From contig NC_045142.1 in the NCBI RefSeq assembly GCF_008831285.2, forward strand, positions 11,606,716-11,670,715: a DNA stretch of 64,000 nt. The letters run 5' to 3'. The notes below the pieces were generated by a model that searched no databases, was not told the DNA's origin, and saw only the letters and a program-made list of their open reading frames with translations. Shown here piece by piece: positions 10,611-22,765 of this stretch. The stretch is from Nymphaea colorata (taxonomy: Eukaryota; Streptophyta; Magnoliopsida; Nymphaeales; Nymphaeaceae). How positions within the stretch are numbered: the stretch's first letter is position 1; each line of letters starts with the position of its first letter. The translations under genes and the position numbers were made by a program.

Positions 10611-11110
10611 TTGGCCGCACCTCTTCATGCCTTGACTAAGGCACATAGCAAGTTCGAATGGACAGAAAAATGTGAAGCTGCTTTCAATCTTCTGAAACGA
10701 AAAATAAGTGAAGCTCCACTCCTTGCATTGCCAAATTTACACAAGCCATTCGAATTAGAAACCGATGCTTCTGGTTACGCTATGGGAGCAGTCCTCATGC
10801 AAGTACAAGGACCGGTGGCCTACTATTCCGAGCTATTCCAGGGAGCACAACTCAATTATTCAGCATATGATAAAGAGCTTCTCGCATTACATCAGGCCAT
10901 TAAACATTGGCGGTGCTATTTGTTAGGGAAAGAAACCGTGGTACACACCGACCACCGTCCCTTACAGTATCTCCAATCTCAGTCAAAACTGCAGCAAGCG
11001 CGCCATATGAAATGGATGTCTTACCTCCAGCAATTCAATATTGTCATCAAGTACAAGCAGGGGAGTCAAAACAAATTGGCAGATATGCTCTCTCGGCCAC
11101 CACAGGCCTC
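10611..11110 (+). pseudogene. RNase H of the young Ty3/gypsy element
   Basis: In frame after the reverse transcriptase: FELETDASGYAMGAVLMQ (first Asp), AYDKELLALHQAIKHWRCYL (Glu), VHTDHRPLQYL (second Asp), and the end QGSQNKLADMLSRPP. All catalytic acids are present and the frame is open across the domain. Confidence 0.9.
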
Positions 11111-12654
11111 TGTTTGCTTGACCGGCTTCATGCAAATCCAACCCAGCCAGCATGATGATTACGTCCATCTATATATGCATGATCCAGATTTTTGTGAGCA
11201 TTACAAAGCTGCACAAACAGGCATAAAATCTGAATATACTATCAAGAATCATTTGCTGGAAAAGGACGGAAGACTGTGCATCCCAAAAGGGGCAGATCAT
11301 ACCATGTAGTTGAGAGAAGCTCATACTTCCAAGGTGGCTGGACATTTTGGAATCAACAAAACAATCCAAAATTTACAGAGGTATTCTACTGGCCCAATTT
11401 ACACCAAGATGTTAGTCGGTTTGTGCAAGGATGTACACTATGTAGTATTTCCAAGCCCAGCAACCATAAGATAGGCTTGTACCAACCTCTGCCGGTACCA
11501 ACACGTCCATGGGAAAGTGTATCCATGGATTTTGTGGGTGGTCTACCAACTACTAGGCGAGGACATGATTATCTCTATGTAGTCGTGGATCGTTTTTCCA
11601 AAATGGTTATTCTTGTTCCATGCAAGAAGACTATAACTGGAGTTCAGACGGCTCGGCTCGCCTATATTTCCACAATGTCTGGGTCCACTTTGGGCTGCCC
11701 AGCTCTATTATCTCATATCGTGATAGTCGATTTCTATGTGCATTCTGAAAAACGTTGTGGGAATTGATGGATACCAAGCTTCACATGAGCACTCCTTACC
11801 ATCCACAAACGGATGGGCAAACGGAAGTAGTGAACCGCACCATGGTACACTTGCTACGGGGATATAATTTTCAGCACCCAAAAACATGGGATGATAGTTT
11901 GCCATATCTACAGTTTGCCTTCAATAGAGCAATGCATGAGTCGACACAAAAATCACCTTTTGAAGCCTGTCTTGGCTTCCTACCATCTAGTCCATTCGAC
12001 TTGATATTCACGGTCACCCCAAATGAAGCAGATCACAATGTCACTACATCTTCAGCCAAGGCTCGCCACTTCCTTGACCATATCAGAAAAATTCATCAAG
12101 AGGTGGAGCAGAATCTGCAGCGGGCTCAACAAAGATATAATGCACGCCATGATCGACATCGAGTTCATGGTCAACTTCAAGTGAATGATCTGGTGTGGCT
12201 GCACATTGGAGCTGACCGGCTCAAGGGAAAAGCGCAGAAATTAAAGCCCCTTCGTTATGGTCCATTTCGCATAATCCAAATGGTGGGAGACAATGCATGC
12301 CAACTTGAACTACCCGATTACATGGCAATTTATTCAGTAGTGAACGTCAACAACCTCAAACTTTTTGAACCATCTATGTTGGATGATGAACAGCCAGAGG
12401 TCTTACCACCAATTGATGATGTTCTGATCACAAAAGCTACTGTCCTATCGTCCAATACTATTCTAGAAGTCAAAACAACCAATACGCGAAGAGGACAGCG
12501 TATTTGCTATCGTATCGGGCACAAGGGTGAACGCCCACAAGCTGCAAAATGGTACAACTGGGAAGTCGGCCAGACCGAATTCCCTCACTTGAATTTTGAC
12601 TTCGCTGGAGCTTCGTCGTTTTTTTTGGAGGGGGGACGAATGATCCAGGAGTAA
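11111..12654 (+). pseudogene. Integrase of the young Ty3/gypsy element
   Basis: The zinc domain (LREAHTSKVAGHFGINK ... GCTLCSISK) is followed by the DDE core: Asp in SMDFVGGLP, Asp in SYRDSRF, Glu in QTEVVNRT. The C-terminal LRYGPFRI motif is then followed by a 70-residue tail with TILEVKTTNTRRGQR that may be a divergent chromodomain. Faults are a TAG at 11307-11309, one frameshift near 11380 and another near 11690-11755. The last frame reads through the polypurine tract and stops 13 bases inside the 3' LTR. Confidence 0.88.
12627..12640 (+). promoter_or_regulatory. Polypurine tract
   Basis: GGAGGGGGGACGAA directly before the 3' LTR, preceded by a T-run, the usual arrangement for plus-strand DNA priming. 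Confidence 0.8.
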
Positions 12655-13090
12655 GACCCAGTCTACGAGCTAACAATCATTTGACACCTGTCACAGGACT
12701 TGCCCAACAAGTTGGAAACGTTGGAGAACATGGCAGCACCTAAAGCAAGTGGTTGGTGGTTAGAGAGATTGTAGCCCATGAGGCCCGATTTTGTGGAAGC
12801 CCTTGGAGATGTGAGTCACCCAGGAGGCCCCGATTTTGTGGGAGCCATTGGAGACGTGAGTCATGGGTGGTTATACACCCAGCTATAAGCCTCGCAGAAG
12901 GGAGACACCTAAGAGGGAGGAAAAAAATCAGGAAAAAAAGAAAGAAAGAGAAATTGGCCTCTTCATTTGTTTGGAGAAGAGAGAAAATCCTGCGTTGTGC
13001 CTTTTTGTTCCTCGTCATTTTGGCATTGGAAAATTTGCTAACGTCTGGGTGAGAGACCGCTTCAACAAAACAAAATTCTCATACAGATCA
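12641..13090 (+). repeat. 3' LTR of the young Ty3/gypsy element
   Basis: Begins TGATCCAGGAGTAAG and ends CATACAGATCA, 450 bp. It carries an extra 12-bp A-rich piece near 12928 compared with the 5' LTR. Followed at once by the target duplication GTCTC. Confidence 0.93.
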
Positions 13091-13095
13091 GTCTC

Positions 13096-14860
13096 ATGCA
13101 TCTATCAACACAATAATCAACTATGAAATAATGGCCCAAGAGTGTGGTACGACCAAGTAATGGTGAGTGTACTTAGGTGGATTTTGACGATGATCATAAT
13201 AATCCCAAATGTCCTTTTATCCATCTAATTGTTTTATCAAGCGCTGATATTTTTCTAAGACTATCAATGTTTCATCAGTGTTTCTGAATAGGCTGGCTTG
13301 GGGCCCTACGTGCTGGAGGAATCACAATTGTAAAGCATATGGGCATCCTTCTATGAAGTCAGCATCTCTAATGGTGAAGTGAGTGAGTCATCGGCAAAAG
13401 AAGGCTAAGACTGTCATTGCCACTAACAAGTGTCGGGTCCCGCTATGTCTTCATATATGAAAAAGTTGGACAATATGAACATCTAAAAGGTTTGTTCTAT
13501 TGGTGAAAAGGATTATTCTCACTGTGCAAAGCATCATATAATGTTTAACTCTTCCTATGGCTTTTCGAGATAAGGTGGAAGGTTTAACATAAGTTCCAAA
13601 TTTCTTCATATAGATCTTTCAAGTTGATGTTTTGACTCTCATGGTTTTCTACTAGGGGTCAAGTTTTTTGTCCAATAAAATGAGCTATAAGGTCATTTGC
13701 ATTAGTCCAGTTCATGAGGAATTATTTCTCCAATAGGCCATTTGGATCACAAATTGGGGTAAAGAGGTCTAATATTTCAGCAAATTTATCTAATAATAAT
13801 GTCATTTCTCCCCATGGAAACCAAAAAAGAAAGTCCATAGGTTTTATCGCTTGGCAATTGCATGCACCAAATTCCCATCCACTGATTGCATTCCTCCGAC
13901 TATACTGTCTCTAGCCCATATTCTTCAAAGTATGAAGGAAACATCCGAGAAAAGGTGAGATGCCAAGATCGATACCATTCGAGAGCCAAAGTTTTAGACT
14001 CAAGAAAAATATAAGTAGACTGTTCGGGTGTTTCCTCAAAGAAGATGTGATTATAAGGGAATGTGACACTACATTGAAAAGAATATATCTTGAGTGATGA
14101 CTCTGAAAGATAGAGATTAAATTAGTGGGAACGATTGATTAGGCTGACAAAGATGATATGAAATAGAGATATATAATGAGGTTGTAAATCATCACATAAG
14201 GTTTTTTGCATACCCAACATTCTTGCACTTCTATCATGTGAAATAATTTGAAGAAAAAGGGGTATAGGGACCTAATTGAGATAATTATGTCAAGTTATGC
14301 TTATATAATTTAGCTAAATGGCTTAGTACTAACATAGATTCTTCCTTAGGCAACTAAGGTAAGATTTATCCACTTCTTCTTGGACACTTGTCGATATACC
14401 ACAAGTTACTACTCATGGTACTAACGAGAGGGCTCTCCCGCTCAAGGTGTGGTTCAGTTGTAAGGCTTCATCATGTGCTACTGCCTAAAAGCAAGCCGGA
14501 CAAGATGATGACCAGGACAAATGGGTATGAAAAGTTGTTGAAATATAATCAAAACATGCAAAATCAGCTATCTCCAATGCAGTGTTTCCTAAGATGGTAA
14601 TTAAAATAAGTAGAAGAGCAAACATTGTTTTCAATCAAACCTTAAATTAAGGAGGGTTGTATTTAATTCTAGATCTAGGTGAACATGATTGATCCTCCTC
14701 AATTAGTCTTATATGCAAGAAAGTAAACATAATCACCAAGCAATGTAATGAAATGCCGATGATGTCAAGGCGAAAGAAGGGGACAAGCTTTATCATCGAC
14801 AATATGTGATATTCAAGTTAATGGAAATGCATTAATGATAATTTTAGCCAAACGATGATG
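13096..14860 (-). other. Tat element leader, part 2
   Basis: About 1.8 kb of AT-rich DNA with no recognisable domain. It lies between the primer site at 14861-14879 and the insertion site of the younger element, and would be the untranslated leader or lost 5' coding sequence of the minus-strand Tat element. Short open frames (13714-13914, 14388-14600) show no similarity that I recognise. Confidence 0.5.
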
Positions 14861-14879
14861 GGTCCCATCACGGTTGCCA
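14861..14879 (-). promoter_or_regulatory. Likely primer-binding site of the Tat element
   Basis: On the minus strand TGGCAACCGTGATGGGACC begins two bases after an LTR end in ...AAAACA. The leading TGG fits pairing with a tRNA CCA end and resembles the TGGCGAC-type sites of Tat elements. I cannot assign the tRNA. Confidence 0.55.
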
Positions 14880-14881
14880 TC

Positions 14882-15641
14882 TGTTTTCATCTCAAAAAAA
14901 TTATTGGTTTTTGGAGTGCTCCAAAAAAATGAGGTTTTATTTTAAATGAGAGAGAAAGAGACTCGCTCGTCGGTACGAGGATTGGCCATTCCTAGCCAAG
15001 GGCTATGTTTATTCTTGATGCATTTCATTTTGGCTTAACATCTTTTTATTTTAAAAGCGGTCTATGTTTCAAATTTTTGAGAAAGCTTTGAAGAATCATT
15101 TGACAATGTAAAACATTTTGATTTGGAAAATTTTGAATTGACAAACCTCTACAAACATCGTTTGGAAACCTTTGAAGATCTCCTTTTGAAGTCAATTTAA
15201 TGTTCTCTTAAGACTTTAAGTAGGTTTGAAATTTTGCTCTAATTCAGCAACTACCTATCTAAAGCTTCATCTCATCTTCATTAAGTTCTTTTAGAGAGGT
15301 GTTTGTGATCATTCGTGATTTTAAGTAAATGTGTATGTATGAATGCATTGGTCATATATGATTAGAAGCAAATCATTCATTCCTACCATAACATTTATGT
15401 AAACGCATTCATACCATCACACACATCTAAGCTTCTCATTTTTATTTGTATAATTGTCATAAATATTTTTATGAAAAGAGAAAAATTTTGAAAATGGAAT
15501 TAGGTTGTAGACCATCAAGCATGATTCCAATATTAGGTCATTATGGAAAAGAGAAAAGACTTTAATACAAGAAGATTAGGGGGAGGGAGAGAGATATATA
15601 TTTTAAAAATCACAAAATAAAATATTTAAAAGAGAGAGAGG

Positions 15642-15724
<83 letters not shown>

Positions 15725-16412
15725 GAATATGTTGAATCATAGAGAGAGGAGGACAAAGAGTGATAGTCATGTGTTCATATATGTATATAACATATATATA
15801 CGTATATGTCTTTATAAAAGTTGAAATCAAGAAATAACTTGGAAATACCCAACTTCGATTTTTTTCTATGAAGGTCAGAGAGTAACTTGGGCTCATGCAA
15901 GAGCTTAAGATAAATCTCCAAGGCCTTAAAGATGGTTCTTGCTTTTAAAAATCTTTTGAAAAACATGATTCTAAATATTTTTATATGAAAACATAAAACA
16001 TTATTATTTTTTTATTACAAGATAATATATTTCCTCCACCATTGGGTATGGAAGAAAATCAATCAATGTAATAAAACACTGATTGGAGTTCTTAATCGGG
16101 TGATTAAAAGAGAAACTAAGTGTGATAATGATATGAAGATGCATTTTAATATGTACATATTTGTGAACGGCTTTCCTGGGTTGGACAAATCCTAACTTCA
16201 AAATTAATGTAACAATGAAAATATCCCAACCCAAACACTCATCTCGCCGTGTATATGCTCATTAATTAAGGAAAATTAATACATGATGCATAAGCATCAT
16301 CTCAAACATAAACGATGAGTAAAGCAATATAACGAGCATATTTTTGGAAACAAATGAAGAAATGAAATTTATTTCGCCTTGCTCATACTCCCGGTGCACT
16401 CAAGAGTAGCTC

Positions 16413-16416
<4 letters not shown>
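14882..16416 (-). repeat. Partial 5' LTR of the Tat element
   Basis: The half nearest 16.4 kb (about 15720-16415, minus) aligns with 43780-44463 (plus). Shared stretches include a GTCCAAC-CAGG.AA motif, AACGGTGGA/CAATGGTGGA before GAA-CATAT, and GCTCTTGCATGA. The inner half runs to the primer site. The outer end is cut at an AT microsatellite, so the LTR start is missing here. Confidence 0.65.
15645..15720. repeat. (TA)n(GT)n microsatellite
   Basis: About 18 TA units followed by 20 GT units, lying inside the Tat LTR. Confidence 0.97.

Positions 16417-16443
<27 letters not shown>
16416..16443. repeat. (AT)n microsatellite
   Basis: About 14 AT units; it marks the point where similarity of the Tat LTR to the 43-kb copy ends. 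Confidence 0.95.
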
Positions 16444-16447
<4 letters not shown>

Positions 16448-18531
16448 CCTATTAAAATTAATTTTTAATTTTTAATTTTTTTTGTAATCTAACCTTATAA
16501 TATGGTCATCAGAGTGATTTGATAAGAAATATATACTGAGATAGTTATTTTATTGTTTGAATAATGTTTTTTAATAGTAATAAAATGAATGGCAGTTATA
16601 ACATCACAATTTTTATAGTAAAAATATTTTTACAAAAATGACTTGAACTAAAACATGATTTATATTAGATTAGTGTTTATAAACATATTAGAAGGTTCAC
16701 ATTTTGTTTAAAACATTATTTAACATCAATATTAGAGGTCTCGTTTTCATCCCTTACGCAAGTGGTTTGGTATCTACCAATCACTCATATATATAAAACT
16801 GAAGAAGCCTTAGAGTTTGGACTTTTAAACTGCAATTGCACAATTTATTTGTCATTACATTTCATCCAATCATCATTGTTGTTTGAGGGTGAATTGGGAG
16901 GTTGCCCAGTTTCTACCTGTAGATGTCAACCAGTGGACGATATGCTCCAGTGGAAGGATTTTGGCTTTTGATTGGTTTTCTCCAGCCTTGAGTACGTGTA
17001 GAGCAGTATAAATGAGTCCAAGCTGGTGCCAAAGACATTTTTGTTTTTTTGTGTTTTTATTTTTATTGATGACTGTAGCTTCTGTTCACTTGGTTTCATG
17101 TGGTCAATTTTGATCTCAGCCTATTATAGTAGGGGATGGATCCTCCTGAGGAGAACATTATGAAACATTCCACTAAACAAAGATGTTGACCTTGTATTAC
17201 GATATCCAAGTTTAAAGTAAGGAAATTAATCAACAAGGCTTACACATAGAAGAATATCAATTATGATAAGTGAACATATAACATATGAAAAAATTAGTTC
17301 TATTTAAATTCATCTAGGTGGTTCAGGTAATGAGGATATCTCAAGAGTGTCGATAATGTAGATATCTCACTATTATCTTGGTTATCATCTATATAATTTG
17401 CTGAAATCTATTAATTTGTCTGTGCCTTCATGTAAGACTAAACCATGTAAAATTTGTTTTCTTCTCCCATTACCCTTTTTCCAGATGGTGTTAGAGCAAG
17501 TCAAAAATTGAATTCTTCTTTGTCATTATGACTTTTGTGTCTGCCTCATATATCTATTCTTTCATCCATGTCTCCAACTTTGTCTCTCTAAAGTTGGATA
17601 ACATTTTTGTTGGAGACAAATTCTTCCATAAATTGATAGACAAGGCCTTTAAGGTTTTTGTAACTGGTCTGTGCTCATCATAATGCAATCTTAATGGCAT
17701 TTGTTTCAATTCAATGATTATTTCTTAGTAGAAATCCAATGATTGTGAAAGGCCAGTTGATAACCAATATGCTCTCTAAATTAAAGCAAGCCAGGTCAAG
17801 TTGCACTAACACACCCAAGACCATAACTTCCACTTGACTCAGCTTTTGGAAACCTTATGAATTGGCTATTTATGTGATAGGCACACATGCAAATGATTGT
17901 GGAAAATAATATGATACCCAAGAAAGAAAAATAGATTTTTTGTGTTGTTTAGTCAATAATGGCCTATGTTCATAATATCATTAAAACTCTATGATCACCA
18001 TTTAAAGAGAGAGTTTTCCTCATGTAATCTTGATTACAACGTGGACATCAAAATTCCCTGTTTACTTGTATTACAAATTTGTTACCATCTAGTCAAATTT
18101 GTTCTATTTTTATCTTGGAGCTAATTTGGTGATCCCTTCAAATTTTAGCTTAACATTATTCTCATGGATAGGATATCCTTGAGCTTGATCACTCTTGTCA
18201 TTTTTATTTAACTTTGACCCATTTTATTTTCATGTGATCCTCTCAGTTTTGATTCTTAACAGCTTCCCTTAAAATAAATAACAACATTTTCATATTGAAC
18301 TTCTGATAAGATAATTGAATATGACTACTACTGATGATAGTTTAGTAATCACATCTAATTTTTACTACTCGATGAAATTAATTTAACTACTAGTCTCTAA
18401 CGGCAACTTTGTCTTAGACAAATTGTAGATGTCTTCAATATGTTCACTAGAGTTGTTTGAATAAAAGTATCTTCTAGGTATGTAGCTCCAACATTGCTGC
18501 CATAAAATTATAGCAGATATGTTTAAAATGG
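16444..18531. other. AT-rich intergenic DNA, nothing recognised
   Basis: No domain, RNA gene or terminal-repeat structure was seen. The longest open frame (16762-16971) has no recognisable motif. Confidence 0.5.
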
Positions 18532-18720
18532 CACTACAAAAATTCTAGTCATTACTAGCGCTAAAAAGTGCAAAATGTCAATAAAAGCTTTGCTGGTGGT
18601 GGCTTTTGGCCTAGAGAAAAACACGACTAAAGGACATGCCACTAATAATTTAAAGGTGAAATTCACGGACATTAGTGAATAGGCACATTGATTAGTGTGA
18701 AAAAAAGTGTTTCTCCTCAC
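18532..18720. repeat. Possible CACTA transposon end
   Basis: CACTACAAAAATTC at 18532 is followed by short repeated motifs (TACTAGCG, CACTAATAAT, GACATTAGTG), the pattern of plant CACTA termini and subterminal repeats. I did not find the partner end (complement ending TAGTG) or a 3-bp duplication, so this is tentative. Confidence 0.35.
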
Positions 18721-19821
18721 TTGCCATTGGTTCTGCAGGTTGCCCTATACAGCTTACTCCACTATTAAAAAGCTGGAGGGTCCTAAATTACCTTTGGTGC
18801 CACATCTCTTGGGTAGGTAGGTGCTGAAGCACATAGATGCGTTGTCTAATCCAAGACAAAGTACGTGTGATGAAAATTCTGACCGGGATGTCATTTGGAT
18901 TGATCCAATCGCAAGTAGATAGATGAAATTTTGTCTAGACATAATTTTTGTCCCTGATTTTCTAACTTGGTCTGCTTGTCCATAAATTTTATATTTATTC
19001 TTAAAGTATGTGTATTAAATGCCTTTTGGGATTTGATTCATGGAACAAAATAATTTAGGAGATGTTTCTTGGGAAAGTAAAATTACGGTAAAGATAGATG
19101 AAATAGATGGGATTTGGACAACTTTAAACACATTTGAACTTATCAAAATATAGTATTTGTATTTTTGAAATGAAATAGGGACAAAACAAAAATTCAAAAC
19201 AATGATCAGCCTTCATGTTGTATCTAAATGATAAGGAAAGGATAATGCATGTTTGTGATTATAAAACAAAAGAGAACACCATGAAAAGCAAGTGAAATTA
19301 CATACAAAAACTCTGGAATTTCAGCCACCATGTTAAATCCCAGAAAGAAACCAATATACTAACTCTTTTTCATAGAAAAAGACAATAACATGCAGTTTTA
19401 ACCACTTTGGTTGCATTATAAGACTGCAAGCAGTATTCACTCAAAGTTACTTAGCCGACAAGAAGCGGGGTTCCTCATTTATCCAGATAACAATGCTTCT
19501 TAAACAATTTACGATCAATTAATTAAACAGTCAGGAATTTTATTTATTGAAACACCAGATATAATGACACCAAACTCAAATCACTTGTCAGGGCTTGTAA
19601 AATACAGTGACTCCTTGAGATGCAATTAAAAGTACACCAAGGTCCACATCCTGACTTCAAATGACGAGAAAATGTGGTTTGTTGGTTTTCACCTATATAT
19701 GTAACAAATGGACAGTTAAACGACAACATATGAGGGTGAATCTTTCAGACATTGCATCAAGCTGCTTCCTCCATCAGGCCCCTCATAGCACGTAGCCCAA
19801 CAATGCATCGGCTATGTGCTC
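18721..19821. other. Intergenic DNA, nothing recognised
   Basis: Several minus-strand open frames of about 60 codons, without recognisable motifs. Confidence 0.5.
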
Positions 19822-19842
19822 AGAGAGAGAGAGAGAGAGAGA
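19822..19842. repeat. (GA)n microsatellite
   Basis: About ten AG units. Confidence 0.95.
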
Positions 19843-22224
19843 ACATGGTGACTCTAGTATATAGAGTCACCTAACTTACTTATAAGGGCCATCTGATTTT
19901 AGTGATGAGCAGTTTAAAGAAAAGCAAGAAAAGAAAGGCATGAACTAATACTAAATAACAAAAACGTTTATTACATTTTTCTCTCAACCGTCCAACAAGA
20001 TGGATAAGTGACCCTAAATTGAGTAACAATGGCAAAGCTACATTCTTTAACTACCGAATGAAAATGAAAAAGTTGAGGCTAATATACAAAATACAGACAC
20101 ATATATAAAATATTCTTGAAGTGTTGTATTGTCTAACTTTGAATAAGACGTGTCATTCTTTCTTTACAAGAGGCATGGCACAAGCGCCCAGCCTTCTTGC
20201 AGAGACCAGTTAAGATTATGTACTTTTGGCCAACGTGGTGGAGCCAGAGGCAAGAGCCAATGCATACAGCAGCCAATTGCAGTACTACTTGATCATGCAT
20301 TTATGAAGATGCACGGGTGCATGAATGGTGCCGAAGTTGCTTCTGGAACAAAAACACCGTGCAATCTATAAGGCCTGTGATCTCAGGCAGAATATACCAA
20401 ATCTTTTCAGTCTTTTCTGTTCCTATCAATCCAGGCTGGTTATTGATTCTCTTCCCATTCGAAACAAATTAAGAAGAAATGAGGAATTTTCAACCATATT
20501 TATTTCATAGATAGCATAGTGCTGGGTGTGTGTCAGCGTGTGTGTTATGTGTCAATGTGTGTATATATATTTCTCTCTGGCGCAGGCCAATACATGCATT
20601 GCATCACGTTGCATGTGTGAGAACTTGGAGCACTCAGACAGCTGAAGGATTTCAACATATAAAGACACACACACACACACAATATATATATATATATATA
20701 TATATTGCTTTCTAGCAACAATCGTAAAAATATTTATCCATCTGCCAATCTGCTGCCCGCTGATTTTCAATTCCTATAAATATCGTATTCATTTAAGTCT
20801 CTAATAGGAATGTTATAAATTCCACTTCAAGACCTTGTAACTACATATGTAATTTTATTCTTAGATAAGTAACAGAGACAGAGAAGGCAAGGTGAAAGGC
20901 ATGTTGAACTGACATAACTCATAAGGTAATCAAATGGTTACCAATGATGGATCACAACATTTCATTATTGATTTTAAGTGCGCTTATAATAGGTTAGATT
21001 CACGTGATCACAACGGATTTGAGTCCGGATCGACCCATGTAATCTACTCAGAAAAATATATGATCGATCCAATTAGCACTTGGGTCCAAATAAAGTACTA
21101 CATGCATCTTTCCATATACATACAAGTCCCACACGATATCCAACTAGTCTAAACGTGAAAATCAGCTCTTGCACCAAGCTTTGGCTGAAAAGATTCAGAT
21201 CCAAGAACGAAACCACATCCAAATCTGAATCAGGTTGGACCGTGTGTCCCAACCAAGTGCAACCTGTTGGCGTGACTACAAGGCAAACCATGATCGTCAC
21301 AGCTCACAAGGCTAGACATCCCCACAAAGAGAAATTCAAAAAACATGTAATTTTTATAGTTAGATTTCGCCCTGTGCTTTGACAGAAGAAGCAGCATAGA
21401 ATTAATAGTCTGGCTTTTTATACTATTTTTCAGGCAAGCAAGAGGAACGTTTCATCCCACTGTCCGGTTGAGAGAGGAAACTCACCCTTTCCATATCCCC
21501 TAATCAAGAGTACCAAGCCTGCTATTAGTACTTTAGGGTGATGCCACCACTATGTTTCAACTTGCTTGCTTTCGGTGCTTCAGGATGATATCCCACTTAT
21601 GCTTCAACTTACATATCAGCAACCTTTTTTGCAGTATAGGTAGTTGACACACCTAGCAGCCCATGCCTTGTCTGTTGCGCCACCCCCCTTTGAGGATGAC
21701 TTTTAGGTAAGTATCTCAAAAGTGAACTTTTGAGTGGTGGGAGGATCAGCAGCATGGTAGTACACCAATGGGCCCAAACCTGGCAATGCACCGTGAGACC
21801 ACTGCTGTTGACGGCCTAGCGAAACCTGACCCGCATAATCGAATTAATGGGGGTTGGCGTGGTGGACCCATGCGCACGTTTCATGTTTGGGCAGACATGG
21901 CACATGAAACTCCGGCCCTGCATTAGCAAACCATATGGGCTGGGCCAGGACAGACAGTGGCCACACCGGCCAGATTCGGCATGCTTTGACCAATGCCATG
22001 CTCATAAAGGGGGCAATGCAGCTGCTTAAGGTTTAGTTAGTCTGACTATAGCCCATCTTGGGTGAGTTAGGATTTAGTAAAAGATTTAAGATAGATGCAG
22101 CTACAATTTTACAATTTATAGGTTCTTTTGACCATCAGTTTGAAATTTTTATTAAGAATGGAATACTGTCTCCTTTTCCTTTTTTCATTCAGGAAAGTAA
22201 GTTGGTTGTAGGGGAACAACAATG
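19843..22224. other. Intergenic DNA with GT/AC/AT microsatellites
   Basis: GT-rich at 20526-20570, (AC)8 at 20665-20680 and (AT)n at 20682-20705. Short open frames at 20150-20371 and 21080-21382 show no known domain. A GC-richer patch at 21780-22000 has no gene structure that I can support. Confidence 0.5.
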
Positions 22225-22232
22225 TCCACACC

Positions 22233-22416
22233 CAGGGGCAGAGTCAGAGTCAGAGTCAGGAATTTTTCGTTGCAGGGACTGACTATAGTTTCAAATTAGG
22301 GGCCAAAATAGAATATTTCAAAATGTTGTTATATATGTTCAACTAAGATTTTTATAATTTACATATTGAATTTTTTAAGATACGAGGGAGGGCCAACGCC
22401 CCTGCCGGCCCCCTTG
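22233..22416. mobile_element. hAT-type MITE (CAGGGGCAGAG family) with 8-bp duplication
   Basis: Starts CAGGGGCAGAGTCAG and ends GGCCCCCTTG. Flanked by identical TCCACACC at 22225-22232 and 22417-22424. The left end resembles the CAG-GG-GGAG-C ends of common plant hAT MITEs. The AT-rich core with GGGGCCAAAATAGAAT recurs, decayed, near 25500, 36170 and 38600. Confidence 0.82.
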
Positions 22417-22509
22417 TCCACACCTAGTTATTGAACTCATGGCCTTCTTCCACATGCCACCTTTTGTATCTTAAGTTCAAGCCCCTGAGCAGGTCCTCAA
22501 TCAAGTTAA

Positions 22510-22762
22510 GGGGGCATTTGGATGGCACCCTCATTTTATAACAACTGAAATTATGAAAACCAAGTATTTTAATAAGTTTTCAGAACTTAGTTTTTTCTTT
22601 CTTTTTTTTTTTTGGGCGATACAGCCAAAACCTGGTTCTGTATAAATAACTTGAATAGACTGAGTTTGTTCACTCTCTTTTACAAAACCAGGCTTTGTCA
22701 AAATTGAGTGTATTAGATTTTCCCTCCCGAATCTGGTTTTGGAGTGTCATCCAACCACTTTA
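22510..22762. mobile_element. PIF/Harbinger-type MITE
   Basis: Left end GGGGGCATTTGGATGGCAC; right end the complement of AAAGTGGTTGGATGACAC, an imperfect inverted repeat containing TTGGATG.CAC. TAA flanks both ends (22507-22509 and 22763-22765), as expected for this superfamily. Internal poly-T, no coding sequence. Confidence 0.65.
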
Positions 22763-22765
22763 TAA

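Larger units (their letters stand above)
7611..13090 (+). mobile_element. Young Ty3/gypsy LTR retrotransposon with 5-bp target duplication
   Basis: A 5480-bp element with all structural parts: 5' LTR 7611-8048, primer site complementary to initiator Met-tRNA at 8051, gag, protease, reverse transcriptase, RNase H, integrase, polypurine tract 12627-12640 and 3' LTR 12641-13090. GTCTC flanks it at 7606-7610 and 13091-13095. Domain order (integrase last) is that of Ty3/gypsy, and the integrase C-terminal GPF motif suggests a chromovirus. Stops and frameshifts disable the polyprotein, so it is non-autonomous now. Confidence 0.93.
1300..16416 (-). mobile_element. Decayed Tat-type Ty3/gypsy element, inverted in the middle
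   Basis: Minus-strand order is LTR, primer site, long leader, gag, then protease and reverse transcriptase, RNase H, a second RNase H and the integrase zinc region. A second RNase H domain, a protease centred on Asp-Gly-Gly and a G-patch-like stretch before the reverse transcriptase are known for the plant Tat lineage. Every reading frame is broken. About 3080-5262 is inverted relative to the rest, and a younger element at 7611-13090 is inserted in the leader. The 3' LTR was not found; the element seems cut off near 1300. The left limit is approximate. Confidence 0.75.

Noticed and set aside
15603-15896. 97-codon open frame with Thr-His and Tyr-Ile repeats
   Set aside because: It runs across the (TA)n(GT)n microsatellite inside an LTR.
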